A stretch of DNA of 64,000 nucleotides from Aldrovandia affinis (taxonomy: Eukaryota > Chordata > Actinopteri > Notacanthiformes > Halosauridae): the NCBI GenBank assembly GCA_029706075.1, contig JAINUG010000086.1, positions 2,417,060 to 2,481,059 on the forward strand, in the 5' to 3' direction. How positions within the stretch are numbered: the first letter of the stretch is position 1; each line of letters starts with the position of its first letter. The notes beneath the pieces were generated by a model. That model was not told the DNA's origin. It saw only the letters and a list, made by a program, of their open reading frames with translations, and did no database searches. The translations under genes and the position numbers were made by a program. Positions 45,536-58,016 of this stretch are shown in pieces.

Positions 45536-48500
45536 TCTCAAGCAATGTACTAAACCTTAATAGTTTCAGTAATATATCTTCAAAAGGGATCAGGGTCTTA
45601 AATGTGATGGTTTAAATTATGGTTGCCTTGGCCATGTCCAGTTGGCAAAAATGTGCATTCAGATAGTGAAATTCTGTATACACATCATCTCCTCCCCCCT
45701 GACCTTTCCATTGAAGTATCCTAATTCCTTCACAATCAACCCTTTCTTCTGATTCCGTGTTGCCATGGAAACCGAGCAGATCTTTAATCGTTCTGTTTGC
45801 TAAATGCCTTGCTGAGCAGTTCAGCTCAGAGTGAGTAGATATTCACCTACAAATGCACAGAACGCTGAATGAGGGCAAAAAAAGTGTGACTACAGTGGTA
45901 AACGTTGTGAAGTTAAACAATACACAAGTTATCGTACAATGTCACTGACAGTATTGAGTGTTTCCTTAAAATAAAATAACAGGTCTGTATTGTCTTAAAA
46001 GGTAAAATAAGCAATTTAACAGACTTGTGAGAGATAATCCAACACAAATCCACGCAGCACCCTGTCAACATGATTCTAAAGCTTTTAGTCCCTGGCACAT
46101 GATACATTATTACTCCTCAGAAATTATAAATCACTAATTATCTCTATTAATAAAATAAATATTTTTTAGAAAGAATGCTTAGTCTGAGTTTAGCTAATGC
46201 AGAACCCTTATCAGTACTAATCGTATTGATATTCTGAATTCAGTAATGCACTGGAGATCTCCATCACAGATAAAGCTACAAAGAAAAGCTGCTAGGCAAT
46301 CATCAATTCCTTCTCAAGCAGTTTTGCTATGAAACCAAAATAATAAACTGGATTAAATCAGAATTTGTCCTTAACTTTCACTCATGATTAAATTCAATTT
46401 TTTAGTTTTTTTCCCCTTTCACAAACACAGTTTGGCAGGTTCTGCAGTTGAAACCAGGGCAATGGCCTAGATTCAAACAAACAGAATTAGCATATTTAAC
46501 CCCTTCCTGTCAAGGCATAAAAATGGCTACTTCCTCCTGTTTTCACTACTACTACTACACCAAGCCTAATATTTCCAAAAGTACACATTGCACACGTCTT
46601 CATTGAGTCTTCAAAAAATCTTTTCAACAAAAGGGACTTGCTACCATCATGAAGTATAAACAATTACTAATTACATTTTTTGTTCAAATCACCCATAGCC
46701 CAGAAATGTTTGTGATTTTCAGTGGAACTGGACTGGTCAGATATGTATTGACCTTGACCAGACCTTGACTCTCATTCGCTAAGTGAAATGAGCTATACAC
46801 ACGTCTATGCCTTGAGGAGACTTCCTCAAACACCCAGCGAAGGACAAGGTGGAAGTGAGTTTAACGTAAACACATCAAGAAGGTGTGACAAAAAGACGCA
46901 TATAAATTAGTGTACGCATCCCTGAGACATTTGAATGGGATTCTCTTTTTGCTGAAATGGCACGTGATTCTGAATTCTGGATTGACATAACAATGACTTT
47001 CTCAGACTCATTAAACACTTTTTAAGGCAATGACATTGAGGTAAAAAAAATGTAAATAACAATTAAAATGAATAATATTTATAAATTGTGAATTATGATA
47101 ATTATGATGGCCCTGGCACCATACCGCTAGGGGACAGTAAGAGCTTAAGGGCAAATGCTATTCAGTCTGGTTATGTTTTTCTGTGTGTTTTCCAAAACAC
47201 GTGAACTATTCAAAGCAGTCTTGTGGAGCTGATATGAAGAGTTCGAATGCAAAAGCAGATTTTTTATTGTGCAGTCTTGGTATAGCTTATCAATTCCAAA
47301 AAGGGTGACCCGAAATTGATGTAAGCAAAGTAACAGAAACATTTAACATTTAAAAATATATACATAATTTGATATTTTTCAGTTTGTTTTGCATCAAAAG
47401 CAAATAAATCAACAATCAGATTTCTTGCTAAATTTAAATTGGTTCACCCAGAGCGAGACTCAGCCATTGCACTCCGGTTGTGCTGACCACTGTGAATTTC
47501 CCAAATGTGGGAATCTCGATTGCATCACTTATGGTAGTGGGGGACCGCGCTCGCTCTCTGCCCTGATATTATGTTGAAAAGACCAATCTTGTCTTGTCCT
47601 TTCACTTCGTAGGTCCCTGTTCTAAATTGTACTGCACGCTTGTGCAAATTTAGTATGTCGTGTCTTTTAAAGGATAAAATACAGTAGTGGATATCTCGGT
47701 TTGTGAAACGATTTGGAAATCGCAAAGACGGCACTGTGATCTCAGTCACGGCTTGTTTGGTTTAGTTTTGGCAGTTTTTGCGTATGAACTCTTCATATGT
47801 TTTAACATTTTAATTTATGGACAATTTACCATGGAAGACTTTGGCCTAGATTCAATCTAACAGACTTATCTTAAATAAGGGTAGATGCTATTCAATCTGA
47901 CAAGATTGAAGTATAATCCGGATTCAATAAAACCAACCTTATGGTCATAAGGATCCGCCTTATGCTCATAAGGACAGAGGAACCAGAAAACAGGAAAAGG
48001 TGTGGCCTGAAATCTGTGGTGTCTGGGCAAAGAGCGCTCCTGTCCAAATAATGTTTACACTGTTTTAAGAAAATAAGAAATATCATTATACTTCATTTAT
48101 TCAGCATTTTAGGGATAAAGCAATTCACTAATGTAGTTGTTTCCCACTTTTTTCCCCACTATTTGTGGCATATGATATGAGAAATAAACACTGTTAGTTC
48201 AAAATAGGATTTTCAGAGTAAAGAGACGTTCCCACCAAGGAAGATAACTATAACAATAAGTATGAAACTTATTTTTAAGTCTTGCAGTTTTTACACTGCA
48301 ACAACAATAATACAATTGGGCTAGACTGACAAATGTCATTGCAATCCCTTCAAGAGCCATTTTTAGAACTTTTCTCCAACGATAAAATATCTTTCTTTGG
48401 TGTTCTTACTTTTCTTTCTGTTTTTCTCAATTGAGATACGAAGAGTGACTGTTTATACCAGGGGCACCTAAGTATAACTGTTGACACATCAATACACTAA

Positions 48501-48751
48501 CATACTTTCCAGGTTTCCAGGCACACAAGAAGACGCCAACCAACACCTTTTGAGTGTCAATATTTTAAAGTAGTAATAATTCCATTTAGTACACTTTCTC
48601 AAAACTAAGAATTTGGTTTTTGTTCAAGCAGGTCTTTGTTTTTGTTAGGATACCTAAACTTCTTATTCCCACAAGCTTTTATTTATAACAAAAAAGAAGT
48701 AAACGCGCAAAAAGTTGGATGTAAAGCAAGTAAATACAAAATACAAATGTA
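45536..48751. other. Unassigned intronic sequence with MITE-like fragments
   Basis: About 3.2 kb without an exon. GGCCTAGATTCAATC/GGGCAAATGC-type phrases recur at 46470, 47145 and 47846 (also 33310 and 54465) and look like fragments of one MITE family, but no complete copy was delimited. Confidence 0.45.
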
Positions 48752-49114
48752 TGGGCCTCCTGGGTGGCGTAGCGGTATGAGTGTCCAACTAGAATGCATG
48801 TTGCCCACTGCGACCAGGGTTCGATTCCCCGGCCGCACCAGTTCTGCTCTAGTGCCATTAGGGGGGCGGCAATTGGCTGTCCGCCCCAGGGAGGGGGGAG
48901 GGAAGCCAATATCAGCTCGCTGCGTATAAGAGTGGCTCTATGTGTACTGAAGAACGGCTTGGCGAGTTCTGGTTCGGAGGAGGCGGTACATCGTCTTTGT
49001 AACTGCCGGTCTGAGGACTACGGCAGCGAGCTCACAATACGAGCGGGGGGATAGTTGGCATAAAAAAACGGTATAATTGGCTACTAAATTGGGAGAAAAT
49101 TGGGAGAAAAAAAT
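48752..49114 (+). repeat. tRNA-derived SINE, full length
   Basis: The head is GGGTGGCGTAGCGGTATGAG (A box) and GGGTTCGATTCCCC (B box). The body has GGCTGTCCGCCCCAGGGAGG, GTATAAGAGTGGCTCTATG and GGAGGAGGCGGTACATCG. The end has TTGGCTACTAAATTGGGAG, A-rich sequence and a TA repeat. Same family as 23130-23500 and, at the end, 38490-39192. Confidence 0.88.
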
Positions 49115-49125
49115 ATATATATATA

Positions 49126-49678
49126 CACTACCGTTCAAAAGTTTGGGGTCACCTTCCATCTGGACTATGGCTAATCGGGCACTCCTTCATTCTTCAGCAA
49201 GATAACGACCCGAAACACACCTTGAAGTTGTGCAAGAACTATCTGGTGAAGGAGGAATGTGAACAACAATTCAAACTAAAGACCTGGCCTGCCCAGTGTC
49301 CAGAGCTCAATCCCATAGAACTTGTATGGGACAAACTGGAAAGGAAGAGTCAAAGCAAAGCAACCCACAAGTTTCTCTGGGAATTGCTGCAGGATAGCTG
49401 GGAAAACATGTCGGGTGATTTCCTGCTAAAACGTATTAACCGAATGGCCACTGTTTGTGAGGCTATTCTCACGCCAAAGGGTGACTATTTTGAGGAATCC
49501 CAGATTCAATTTTCAATATAATTTTCTTGAACATTTCTTTGATGTTCATTTTGTTCATTGTTACATGTGTTTTTTGTCATTTTAAAGTATTTACAGAAAT
49601 GTATACGGTGTAAAGCATTGTCAATTATGAGATAAAAATAGTTTCCAGCAGGTGACCCCAAACTTTTGAACGGTAGTG
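49126..49678 (+). mobile_element. Tc1-like element, internally deleted, with transposase C-terminus
   Basis: The ends are CACTACCGTTCAAAAGTTTG and its exact inverted repeat, flanked by TA (49124-49125 and 49679-49680). Length 553 bp. The interior keeps only the C-terminal transposase: QQDNDPKHTLKLCKNYL (second catalytic Asp), then CPELNPIELVWDKL (catalytic Glu) and a normal end near 49521. The DNA-binding half and first Asp are deleted, so it depends on another element for movement. The well-preserved termini suggest it is younger than most Tc1 copies here. Confidence 0.92.
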
Positions 49679-49680
49679 TA

Positions 49681-52600
49681 TATATACAGTATATATACAC
49701 TACGTTTTAGTACACCCCCATTTTCCAGTTTTTACAGAAATGTAAGCAGTTCAAGCCAAGTGAATAACTTGAAATGGTACAAAGGTAAGCGGTAAACTGC
49801 CAGAGGGTAGAAAAAATGTTTAGGTTATCAAAAACTGAAAAATAATGTTAATTAACTTGGAAGGGAAAAATACACCTTTTGATAGTGTCTTATTGTTGCC
49901 GTATTATTATGAAACTCTTTTTTGGGTTGCAGTGCATGCTATATCCAGATTAATGTTCTCTGTTGTACAGCATGGAAGCAATTAGTGTGTTATAAGATTG
50001 GTGAACATATTGGGGGGGGGGAGTCTTTGACCGATCCTCGATTAAGAATCTTTCAGATTTTTTGGCATGCACTTGTGGACTGCCCTGTTCAATTCAAACC
50101 ACAAATTTCTGGAGACTGAGACTATCATTGCAAATCAGTGTGGTCACAAAAAAAACACTATAGAAGATGACTAGGTAGTGTCATCCTTGCAAGGGGACGG
50201 TACACAAAGCACTGAAAACAGGTACGCAAATAATTATGACAAAAAAATTATTTTTACCAAATATTACATATTATTTGTTAAACAATACATTTTCTCTGAG
50301 CAATTGTATTAGTATAAAGGAATACAACTTCTACCTTTTGCGCATAAAATATAGCTCATTACCTGTATTTTTTTGAATATATACAGCCTTTTTTGCTATT
50401 CTTTATCAAGGGTGTGAAAAGAATTACATTTACATTTCCACACTGCATGCAGTTGTTGCAGTGCATTAGCAGCTGTTTCGACGTGTTAAAAACATTTCAA
50501 TTCCATGTTTGAACATATGTCTCGATAAATCTTAATAGGGGGGTGGGTCACAAAATGCACATTTGCTCATTAAGTGGGTCATGGGCTCAGGAATTTTGGG
50601 AACTGCGGTTTGACATGCACCGCCCTGCATGTTGAGCATTCACACGCCTGTTTGCAGTTGGTGCTGCAGAGCCTTGTGAAAACATTCAGCGAATCAAATA
50701 CAGGAAGTTCAAAGTCACCTCCCAGGATATCTGAAGTGCTATTCAATCCAAAACAATATTGGCTTGTTTCATACACGTTTGGTCTTTGTGTAACCATTAG
50801 GCCAAACGTCTCTGGACGTTTTATATTTAAAGGTTTCTTGTAAGCACTCAAGGCAATGTTATGATTAAAGGATTGTGAATGTCTTTGGCTGTCCACTGAC
50901 ATCGATGAAGATGATGCTCCGGCATGTTTGGGGGGTGGGGGCAGAAGGTTGCCAGCGCATTTGGGAGCTGCAGACTTTGCTGCAAGTGGGACACATGCGT
51001 TGAGGGTCCAGAATTGAATAAACCCGGCTCCCTACAGAGAAAGCAGAATTATATATAGGGACACAGGTTGAGAAGAATATATATTCCCATGCATATGAAT
51101 GAGCAACTTATCACACTTCAAATAGTAATTGTTCTGAACCTTTACTGAAAACCACCTAAAGAGCTCATCTCTATGCTGGAATTGTGTGAGACATTTGTGA
51201 CTATCCAGAACAGCTACTTTCTCTGGACAAAATCTAAAATAAATATTGTAAATGCATTGTCAGAAAAGTAGAGGGGAAAGGTTTTATTCATATACCATTT
51301 ACAAAATGTTTTTTACACCACCGATTTACTTATAGGGTTAATTAACTCATAGCTGCTTTCTGAATTACCTTGCAATGAGTCACTCAGGAGGACATTTTTA
51401 CCAATGGAAAATTTCTTAAGATTCAAGTGATCAAAAGTGTCTCTGCATTACTGCTCTCACCAAAAAAATAAAATATATATAAGCCATCTGGGCTGAAAAT
51501 GATATGCGACAAACAGCAGGTCTCCCAGGGAGGGAATGAACCAAGCAACAAGCACAGACACCCTATCACCACACGAGGCATCAGGAACAAAATCAGTGCA
51601 GAATTTAAAAGGGGAGGAGGACAAGTCTCTTGACAAATACATCACACGTATGCATTTAGCCGTTGTGCAATCTGCGGCACCTATAACAGATGTATAAGTT
51701 AATCAACAGGCTACATGTGTGGTCCCCAAACACCCCCCGCAAATCCCATCCACGTATTTCCACATTTCATACCGTTACTCCTCAATGCGCCGGCACTCGG
51801 AATTGACATGCCCATTAATCAACATGCACCAAATTCCACAGATTAAGAAAAACTGAGAAAAACCTGCAAAAAATAGTTTCACAAAGGTGCTACTCCAGAA
51901 GAAAGCTTTAATCATATAATTATCCACTTCATTAAATTGTTGACTGCAGAATATGAACACAGTACTCCTATATGGATTTAATGCAATGGTCTATTACAAC
52001 CTAGTGCAATGCTGATACCTTTGCTAATTTACTACTGATAATATTATTTGTATATTATTAATTTCAATAATAAACAATAATGAGAAGAATATATATATAT
52101 ATATAGGATATAAAATAAGAATATATATAAAAAATAGCCACCTACTGCATTTACTGTACATTATCATTTTGAGTGTAAGCTCTGCAACACTGAAAAGCTG
52201 AGAAGTTCTTTAATGTCTTGTCATGCCCAGAGTAACTCCCTACAGAGTTCTCCTTCATGCTTCAACTGAAAAAAACAAACAAACAAACAAATAAAGATAT
52301 TGTTTGTCAACGTGCACCTGCAGTAGTGTGTAAAACAACAGCCTACATATCCAAGGTATAATACACACATCTGTCTTTACCCAGGGGCACATGATGATTG
52401 TTTAATTAAATGTATCATTTTGGGGAAACTTCCCTTAGTCACATTTCTTAAACAAAAAAAACAAAAAAATTGACCCCGATATGAAATCATCAGTTGTAAC
52501 TCTCAAGTCACCGGTGCAAGGAGCGCTGCAGCCGAAGCATTCTCTCCACCGATGCGCTCACCTGCAACTATTTTATGCATCTCAGGTGACACAGGATTTG

Positions 52601-52791
52601 TGGTCTTTCGGTCATTCCTATTTTTCCCAGTAATCCTTCTCATGTCAGAGTGCATTAAGAAATAGCAGGTTCCCAAATGCATGACTTCCATCAATAATTA
52701 GCAGAAACAAACACAAATGCAGACGAATGTGTAACGTAACAACCCAAACGCAGCATGGTAGGGGCGAAAGTAAAGGCATACGTTACGTTAC
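49681..52791. other. Unassigned intronic sequence adjoining the Ig1 exon donor
   Basis: No exon or transposon end recognised. TA repeats near 52090-52105 and an AAAC repeat near 52268-52292. Short frames on both strands lack motifs. Confidence 0.5.
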
Positions 52792-53024
52792 CCTGGACAA
52801 TGATGTGCACCGATGTAGTCCTGGGCCTGCTGAGCGTCTGGACCGCGCAGATGTACTGTCCCTCGTCGGGCGTGTCCACGTTCTCGATTTTGATTGTGAA
52901 CTCTTCTTCGTTCAGAACAGTGAGGCTCACCCGTGGATCCACTGACCACTTGTCTTCTCCCGCATACAGTATACTCGACCGATTCAGCCAGGCTGTACGT
53001 GTTACTCCGTTTCCCTGCAAACAC
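52792..53024 (-). CDS. IgLON-family cell adhesion gene, exon encoding most of Ig domain 1
   Basis: This is one internal coding exon (233 nt) of an IgLON protein. IgLONs are GPI-anchored Ig-superfamily molecules of the neuronal surface that act in neurite outgrowth and synapse formation. Seen: the frame begins with the B-strand Cys, then VTRTAWLNRSSILYAG, EDKWSVDPRV, a DEGQYICAVQT F-strand with the second Cys, and ends VHIIVQ. AWLNRS, DKW..DPRV and DEGxYxCxVQT are IgLON hallmarks, and NRS is a glycosylation sequon. The acceptor is CCCAG at 53029-53025 and the donor GTAACG starts at 52791. The exon enters in phase 2 (the base before Cys completes an expected Arg codon) and leaves in phase 1, which fits the family exon plan. 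The donor phase matches the exon at 25315. Ig1 looks closer to OPCML/IGLON5/NTM (VTR, SILYAG), while Ig2 looks closer to LSAMP, so I do not name the paralogue. Family assignment is very firm. Confidence 0.93.
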
Positions 53025-53034
53025 CTGGGTTGAA

Positions 53035-53040
<6 letters not shown>

Positions 53041-53109
<69 letters not shown>
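53041..53109. repeat. (CA)34 microsatellite, (TG)34 on the IgLON transcript strand
   Basis: Uninterrupted AC dinucleotides for 69 bp. On the minus strand the TG tract ends 16 nt before the Ig1 exon at 53024, inside the branch point/polypyrimidine region. The intervening bases are ATGTGTTTCAACCCAG. Confidence 0.97.
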
Positions 53110-53113
<4 letters not shown>

Positions 53114-55299
53114 AATATACAACACAAGTCAGCAAAGATGTCTAATATTGTTTGTGGTATTTAAAAGTTATCAGTTTTTATATAGTTACTGCAGGGGTGT
53201 AAAGACTAGCACTCCAAATAGACAACAGTTTGAGACATTTCATGTCTCCATCCATATGTGGACTTTACATATACATATACCATACCATGGCTTGGATAAA
53301 TAATCAATTCTGAGTGGTGAAGAGAGTGTCACGTGGGGTGCATTAATGTTTGATATCATAAGTGTTATCCGGGTCTCAGGATGTGACATTTTTCACATGT
53401 AAAAATATCAAGGTGCCCACCACTGAACTTCCCAATAGGCTTCCGACAATGAAAATACACTTCATTCAATGGAAGTAGTCCTGTTCGTAATTCACGAAAC
53501 CTGGTGATACTATGTTTTTGCAGCGGACGTGCCTCGTGAAATGTTGTCTCATTTTTTGAGTAAATGTATTTCTAATATAATTTACTGATGGTGTATTCAT
53601 TTATTTGCCAAGTAGGCATGGTATAAGTGGGATAATGTACAAGTTGGTTGTTGAAAATAACAGCACTTCAGGGTGATAAGACCTCTCTGCTTCATGTATA
53701 TACCATGTTGTGAATCCTCAGCAGGCTGCCCAGTGGTGAGTACATTGTTTGAAGTAGACCAGCATAGTTGCAGTGCCGTAGCAGGAATCAAAGCATTGTG
53801 TGTCCGAAGACTTGTCAGTGCATGGCTCAAGATAATGGTTGAGGTGCTCATGTGAATTTCCTGTGTTTTCCTTTGCTTTCCTTTGCTTCTGCCAAGCATT
53901 AAGCTGGGTAGTTCAGAATTAAATGTTTTTTTAGGTCTAATTTCCCATTTTTTCAGTATTTGACAACCATTACCTCTCACTTAAAACGTAGGTTTTTGGG
54001 TTTAATATATAAATTAAGATTACATTTTCACTCCTTTAATTCTGAATAACCAGACGTTAAAATGTTACCATAAGGATGGTATTAAAGACAAGTGGTTCCT
54101 GATGAAAGTGTGTGGAAATAAGCAGCTCAGGTCATGTTCAGGATATGTGCACTCAGCCAAAGCCAAACGCAGACCATCTGATTCAGCACAAACTCATTGT
54201 TTGGAACAGATGTCTCATGGTCACAAGTCAAAGCAGCAGCATGTGTTCCAAACCACGTCCCTTATGTTTCTTGTTTTTAAAATCTGCTGTAAAGTCGTAT
54301 CGATGCATGCACATTTGAGCCATTATTATTCTGTACGGTACAGAAAAGTAGGCTTGAGAGATGAATTTTCATGTTTTAGGTTTGTTTGTTTGTCCCCCAC
54401 TTGAGTTTAAATTATTTTTTTAGTTCTTCAAACATCAAACAGTGTCCATTCCAATACCACTGGCCTGGATTCAGTCATAATTTGACTCAACATCATTTGA
54501 ATTCATTTCATTTGAAATAAATTAAAATGTTAGTTTTTCAATGCAAAAGTTTATTTAATTTGGTGATTTGTTACACTGTGTTTTTGGAGAAAGAAAACCT
54601 ATAAATAAAAAGAAAAAGAAAGGCCTTAAATAAAAATAAGGACAATTTAAATAACAAATATTGATTTAATACAGGCCTTAGTCTAAACAAATACTTGATT
54701 CTCTTGTCATTTTGTGGAGATCATATTTCATCAGTTTAATTAAATATCATCTGATTATAAGCTGTATGTAAAAAGCAATCACTTTAAATTGACAGGGGTG
54801 TCTTTTTTCCTGTAGCACTTCACAACGTTGTCCAACTTTATCTGATCAAGGCTTCATAACAAATATCTTAATTATGCAAGTACAGGATCGTCTGCCATGA
54901 TGTAATAATTTTGCAATACTCCTTCAATGATAAAGAACTGTGGGTTGTGGTTTTGATACTAACTAAAAAAGCAGTAATGGAAGTTTACAGTCAGATACTA
55001 GATCGTTTACTGTAGGGGATGTTCTATTTCTCAACACAATGAGCAATGAGCTCTTTCCAGTTCATTAAATATTGTTGCCTATTAAATCTTCAAACCCCTG
55101 CAGCTCCCAACCAGGCTGTCATAGAGTACCGTTTAATGTTTGCTTAGTAATGCTTACACTTGTTTTAAAACTTTTGCTGCAATGTTCTTAATTCCTTAAT
55201 CAGCCCAAGCACTACTCTGGATGTGAGCCTATTCCATCATCACCAGTAACCCTGCCACTGTCTGAACAATGATTATTATAATCACTTAGTAAATAAATG
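53110..55299. other. Unassigned intronic sequence
   Basis: No exon recognised. A GGCCTGGATTCAGTC phrase at 54463 belongs to the MITE-like group seen at 46470 and 47846. A 127-codon minus-strand frame (53980-53597) has no motif. Confidence 0.45.
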
Positions 55300-55301
55300 T
55301 A

Positions 55302-56230
55302 CAGGTAACTGCCAAAATAAAGAAACACTTGAGTACATGAAGGATACAAAGTATACTGAAAGCAGGTGCTTCCTCACAGGTGTGGTTCCTGAGTTAATTA
55401 AGTAGTTAACATCCCATCATGCTTAGGGTCATGTATAAAAATGCTGGACAGAATCCAATTGGCTAGGGCCAGTGGCTAAGGTGATGTTGGCATGGAAGTC
55501 TGAGGGAAAGACATCATCAACTGGGGGCGAACTACCGCCGAAAGTGGATATTCCTCGACCATGATGTCCTTGCATTGGTTCAAGATGGAAGGCAAAACAG
55601 ATGGGGCAACTCTGAATCAGTTGCCTGCAAATATTAATCTAGGGAGTGAGCAGGCAGTTTAATCAAGAACAGTCCATCGATAACTTCGGATACTATGGTC
55701 CTGGTTGCAGTGGATAAACCCATTATTACATGTAAAACATCACATTTGCAAGTAATGTGGAAAAAGTAATGTGGTCAGATAAGTCATCCTTCACCGAGTT
55801 TTCAACAAGCAAACAACAGCATTTGTGATGCACATCAAAAGAAACAACCAGATCTGAGTGCTTCTTTCCCCCAGGGGTGCACTTTCCTGGCATGGTTTAG
55901 GTCCACTCAACACCTTGGAGGGGAAGGTAAATATTAATCCTATGGTGAAGCATTTATATCCTGATGGGAGTGGTCTCTTCCAGGATAACAATGCTCACTT
56001 CCACAGGGCACGAGTGGTCACTGAATGGTCACCATATACCATGGCCATCTCAGTCACCAGATCTCAATCCAACTGAACACTTATGGGAGATTATCTGTGT
56101 GCGCCTGGGACAACATTTTCCATCACCATCCACAACACAACAAATTATGAAATTTGTTATGGAAGAATGGTGTTGCATCCCTCCATTCAATTCATTAAAT
56201 TGTATTCATTATTAATCTTTATGACACAGC
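55302..56230 (+). pseudogene. Tc1-like element with decayed transposase
   Basis: The left end CAGGTAACTGCCAAAATAAA follows TA at 55300-55301. Plus-strand pieces include NPMVKHLYPDGSGLFQDNNA (second catalytic Asp box, with DDN changed to DNN), HFHRARVVTEW, then in another frame SPDLNPTEHLWE (catalytic Glu box) and FVMEEWCC. Frameshifts and stops throughout, and the right terminal repeat was not found. The terminus matches the relic at 31135-31543. Confidence 0.85.
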
Positions 56231-58016
56231 AAAGACATTGTTTCTATCTTTTTGATAGGGTTATCTGAAAGGTGCAGATAGTAACACTTGTGGTGGACTT
56301 CAACTGCTCATACTGTAGGGCAGAGAAGCTGCTTGAACCTATTAATGCACGCCTGAAGCACATTTGGCCAGAATTCTGGGGGAAACTGATCGATGAGAAA
56401 CTTATTTTAAAGGACATCTCAAATAACTCCTGAAAATAACGCAGGGCCAATGTCTCTCTGTTAATCCTGCATGCAGGCATGAAAGAAGCGTGCCAGTGCC
56501 AGTGCCAGCGAAGGCAAAGATGAACAACAACTCAACAAGTAACACCAATCATTTCCCATCACAACTCGAGTTCAGGAAAACATTTTGTTTGATTCAGACA
56601 TTTAATCAGATGCAAGTTAAACACAGATTTATAAACCCAATAGCCCCTTTGCCACCATTTATGGAAACCGCAGACAAAGGAACAATCAGCTCTCAAATAT
56701 ATCAAAGATCAAATACGTTACAAATGGTAACGTATACTTATTTTAAACTCATACTCATGGATCTGAGATCGGATTATAAAATCATGTAATGTAATTAAAC
56801 ATCCACTGCACTCCAACAAGGAAAGTTTCCCCATTTAACAATCATTTCAAATTCATGACACTATTCTTAGTGATGGCTAAATTAGCTGTACCTCATTGTA
56901 TTCAGTTTGACTATTTTTTTCCCAAAGAGCAACCCACAAAACACCAGGGACGTGCTGAAATAAATGCGTCTGACTTTCCTTTTCTGTAGCTGCCAGTGGT
57001 GAAGCCAAGGGCATCCACTACCAGGGGAATACAGGAAAAAGGGAGGAATCCTAGGCCTACATCCTTCTGCGACAATAAACAGCGAGAGTCATGAGAATTG
57101 TATGATTCATTGTTTTCCGCTGGGATTACCAGATGGTAGAGACACCAACTTTAGGGAAAATAAAAGAAAATTACGGAAAAAATGAACAAATAATTATCTT
57201 GTTACACACTAGCTATTTCTATTCCTACTGAGAAATTCACATGTAAATCGTGCATTCATTAGGTGTCCTCATACTCTATGACAAATGTCTCCCAGGGCGA
57301 GCATAAGGGAAAATAGGGTCTGGAGCAGGATTCATTGCCAGCAGTAACTAAATAAGATACATTACTGGGTGTGAGATGTACAAGGTTGCAAAGAAATATG
57401 CATTAGTGGAGCTTCAAGGACACAATGCAAAAGAGAACTTATTTTGCTGAAAATAAAAAGTAAACAGTAGGACAGCAGCACAACGGAAACATGGAAGCAA
57501 CACCTAAAATCGACCTGTTACACATGTCATGTTATGATAAATTTGCAATTGTAAATTAAGCAACTCACCTCCCTCAGGCTAGTTGGCTCATCTTAATAAT
57601 GCTGCGGTCACACAGAAATGGATGGAACGTTTAAAAAACGGAAACGCATCCAGCACTGTCGGATTTGTATCTGTCTTGAATGTATAGTGGAGGCGTTGTC
57701 TTTTGGAAAAAAGGCAGGGTTTGGGATTTGATATTCTTGTCGGTGATTCAGATTGATATTTGTCCGGCTAGCTAATTTAGTTAATTTGTCATTAACATAC
57801 ATTAGCTACCGCTGCACTGTTGTAGCCAGGTGTTTGTCATCAAAAGCCAAACCAAGCGAGTGCATATAGCTGCTTAGCTAGCAATATTTATTGCGACATT
57901 TAACTAGCTAGCTAAAATTAGCTAACTAAATATGAAAGAGAAAATGTAAATGGTTGAAGGTGATCTGTTAAAACATTTGTTATCCTGCTCTGCAATGTTA
58001 GATAACGTTACCAGAC
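56231..58016. other. Unassigned intronic sequence
   Basis: No exon or RNA gene recognised. GCTAGCTAGC-type runs near 57880-57930. TGCTGCGGTCACAC at 57600 could be a repeat end, but no partner was found. Confidence 0.45.

Larger units (their letters stand above)
25316..52791 (-). other. IgLON intron between the Ig1 and Ig2 exons (~27.5 kb)
   Basis: Both splice borders are visible (donor GTAACG at 52791, acceptor TTCCTTAG ending 25316) and the phase-1 junction restores an uninterrupted IgLON reading frame. The intron carries repeats in both orientations, itemised separately. Very long 5' introns are typical of IgLON genes. No extra coding exon was recognised inside it, although short conserved non-coding elements could be present and cannot be judged from one sequence. 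Confidence 0.9.

Noticed and set aside
52691-52790. Extension of the IgLON Ig1 frame past 52792 (GNVTYAFTF...)
   Set aside because: That is read-through into the intron: GTAACG is the donor and the phase joins precisely to the exon at 25315.
52788-53145. Frames with long Cys-Val or His-Thr runs next to the IgLON exon
   Set aside because: They come from reading through the CA microsatellite; the true exon starts at 53024 after the CCCAG acceptor.
53597-53980. 127-codon minus-strand frame upstream of the Ig1 exon, as a possible first IgLON exon
   Set aside because: No signal peptide or Ig A-strand motif, and no donor giving the needed phase next to an expected Arg codon.
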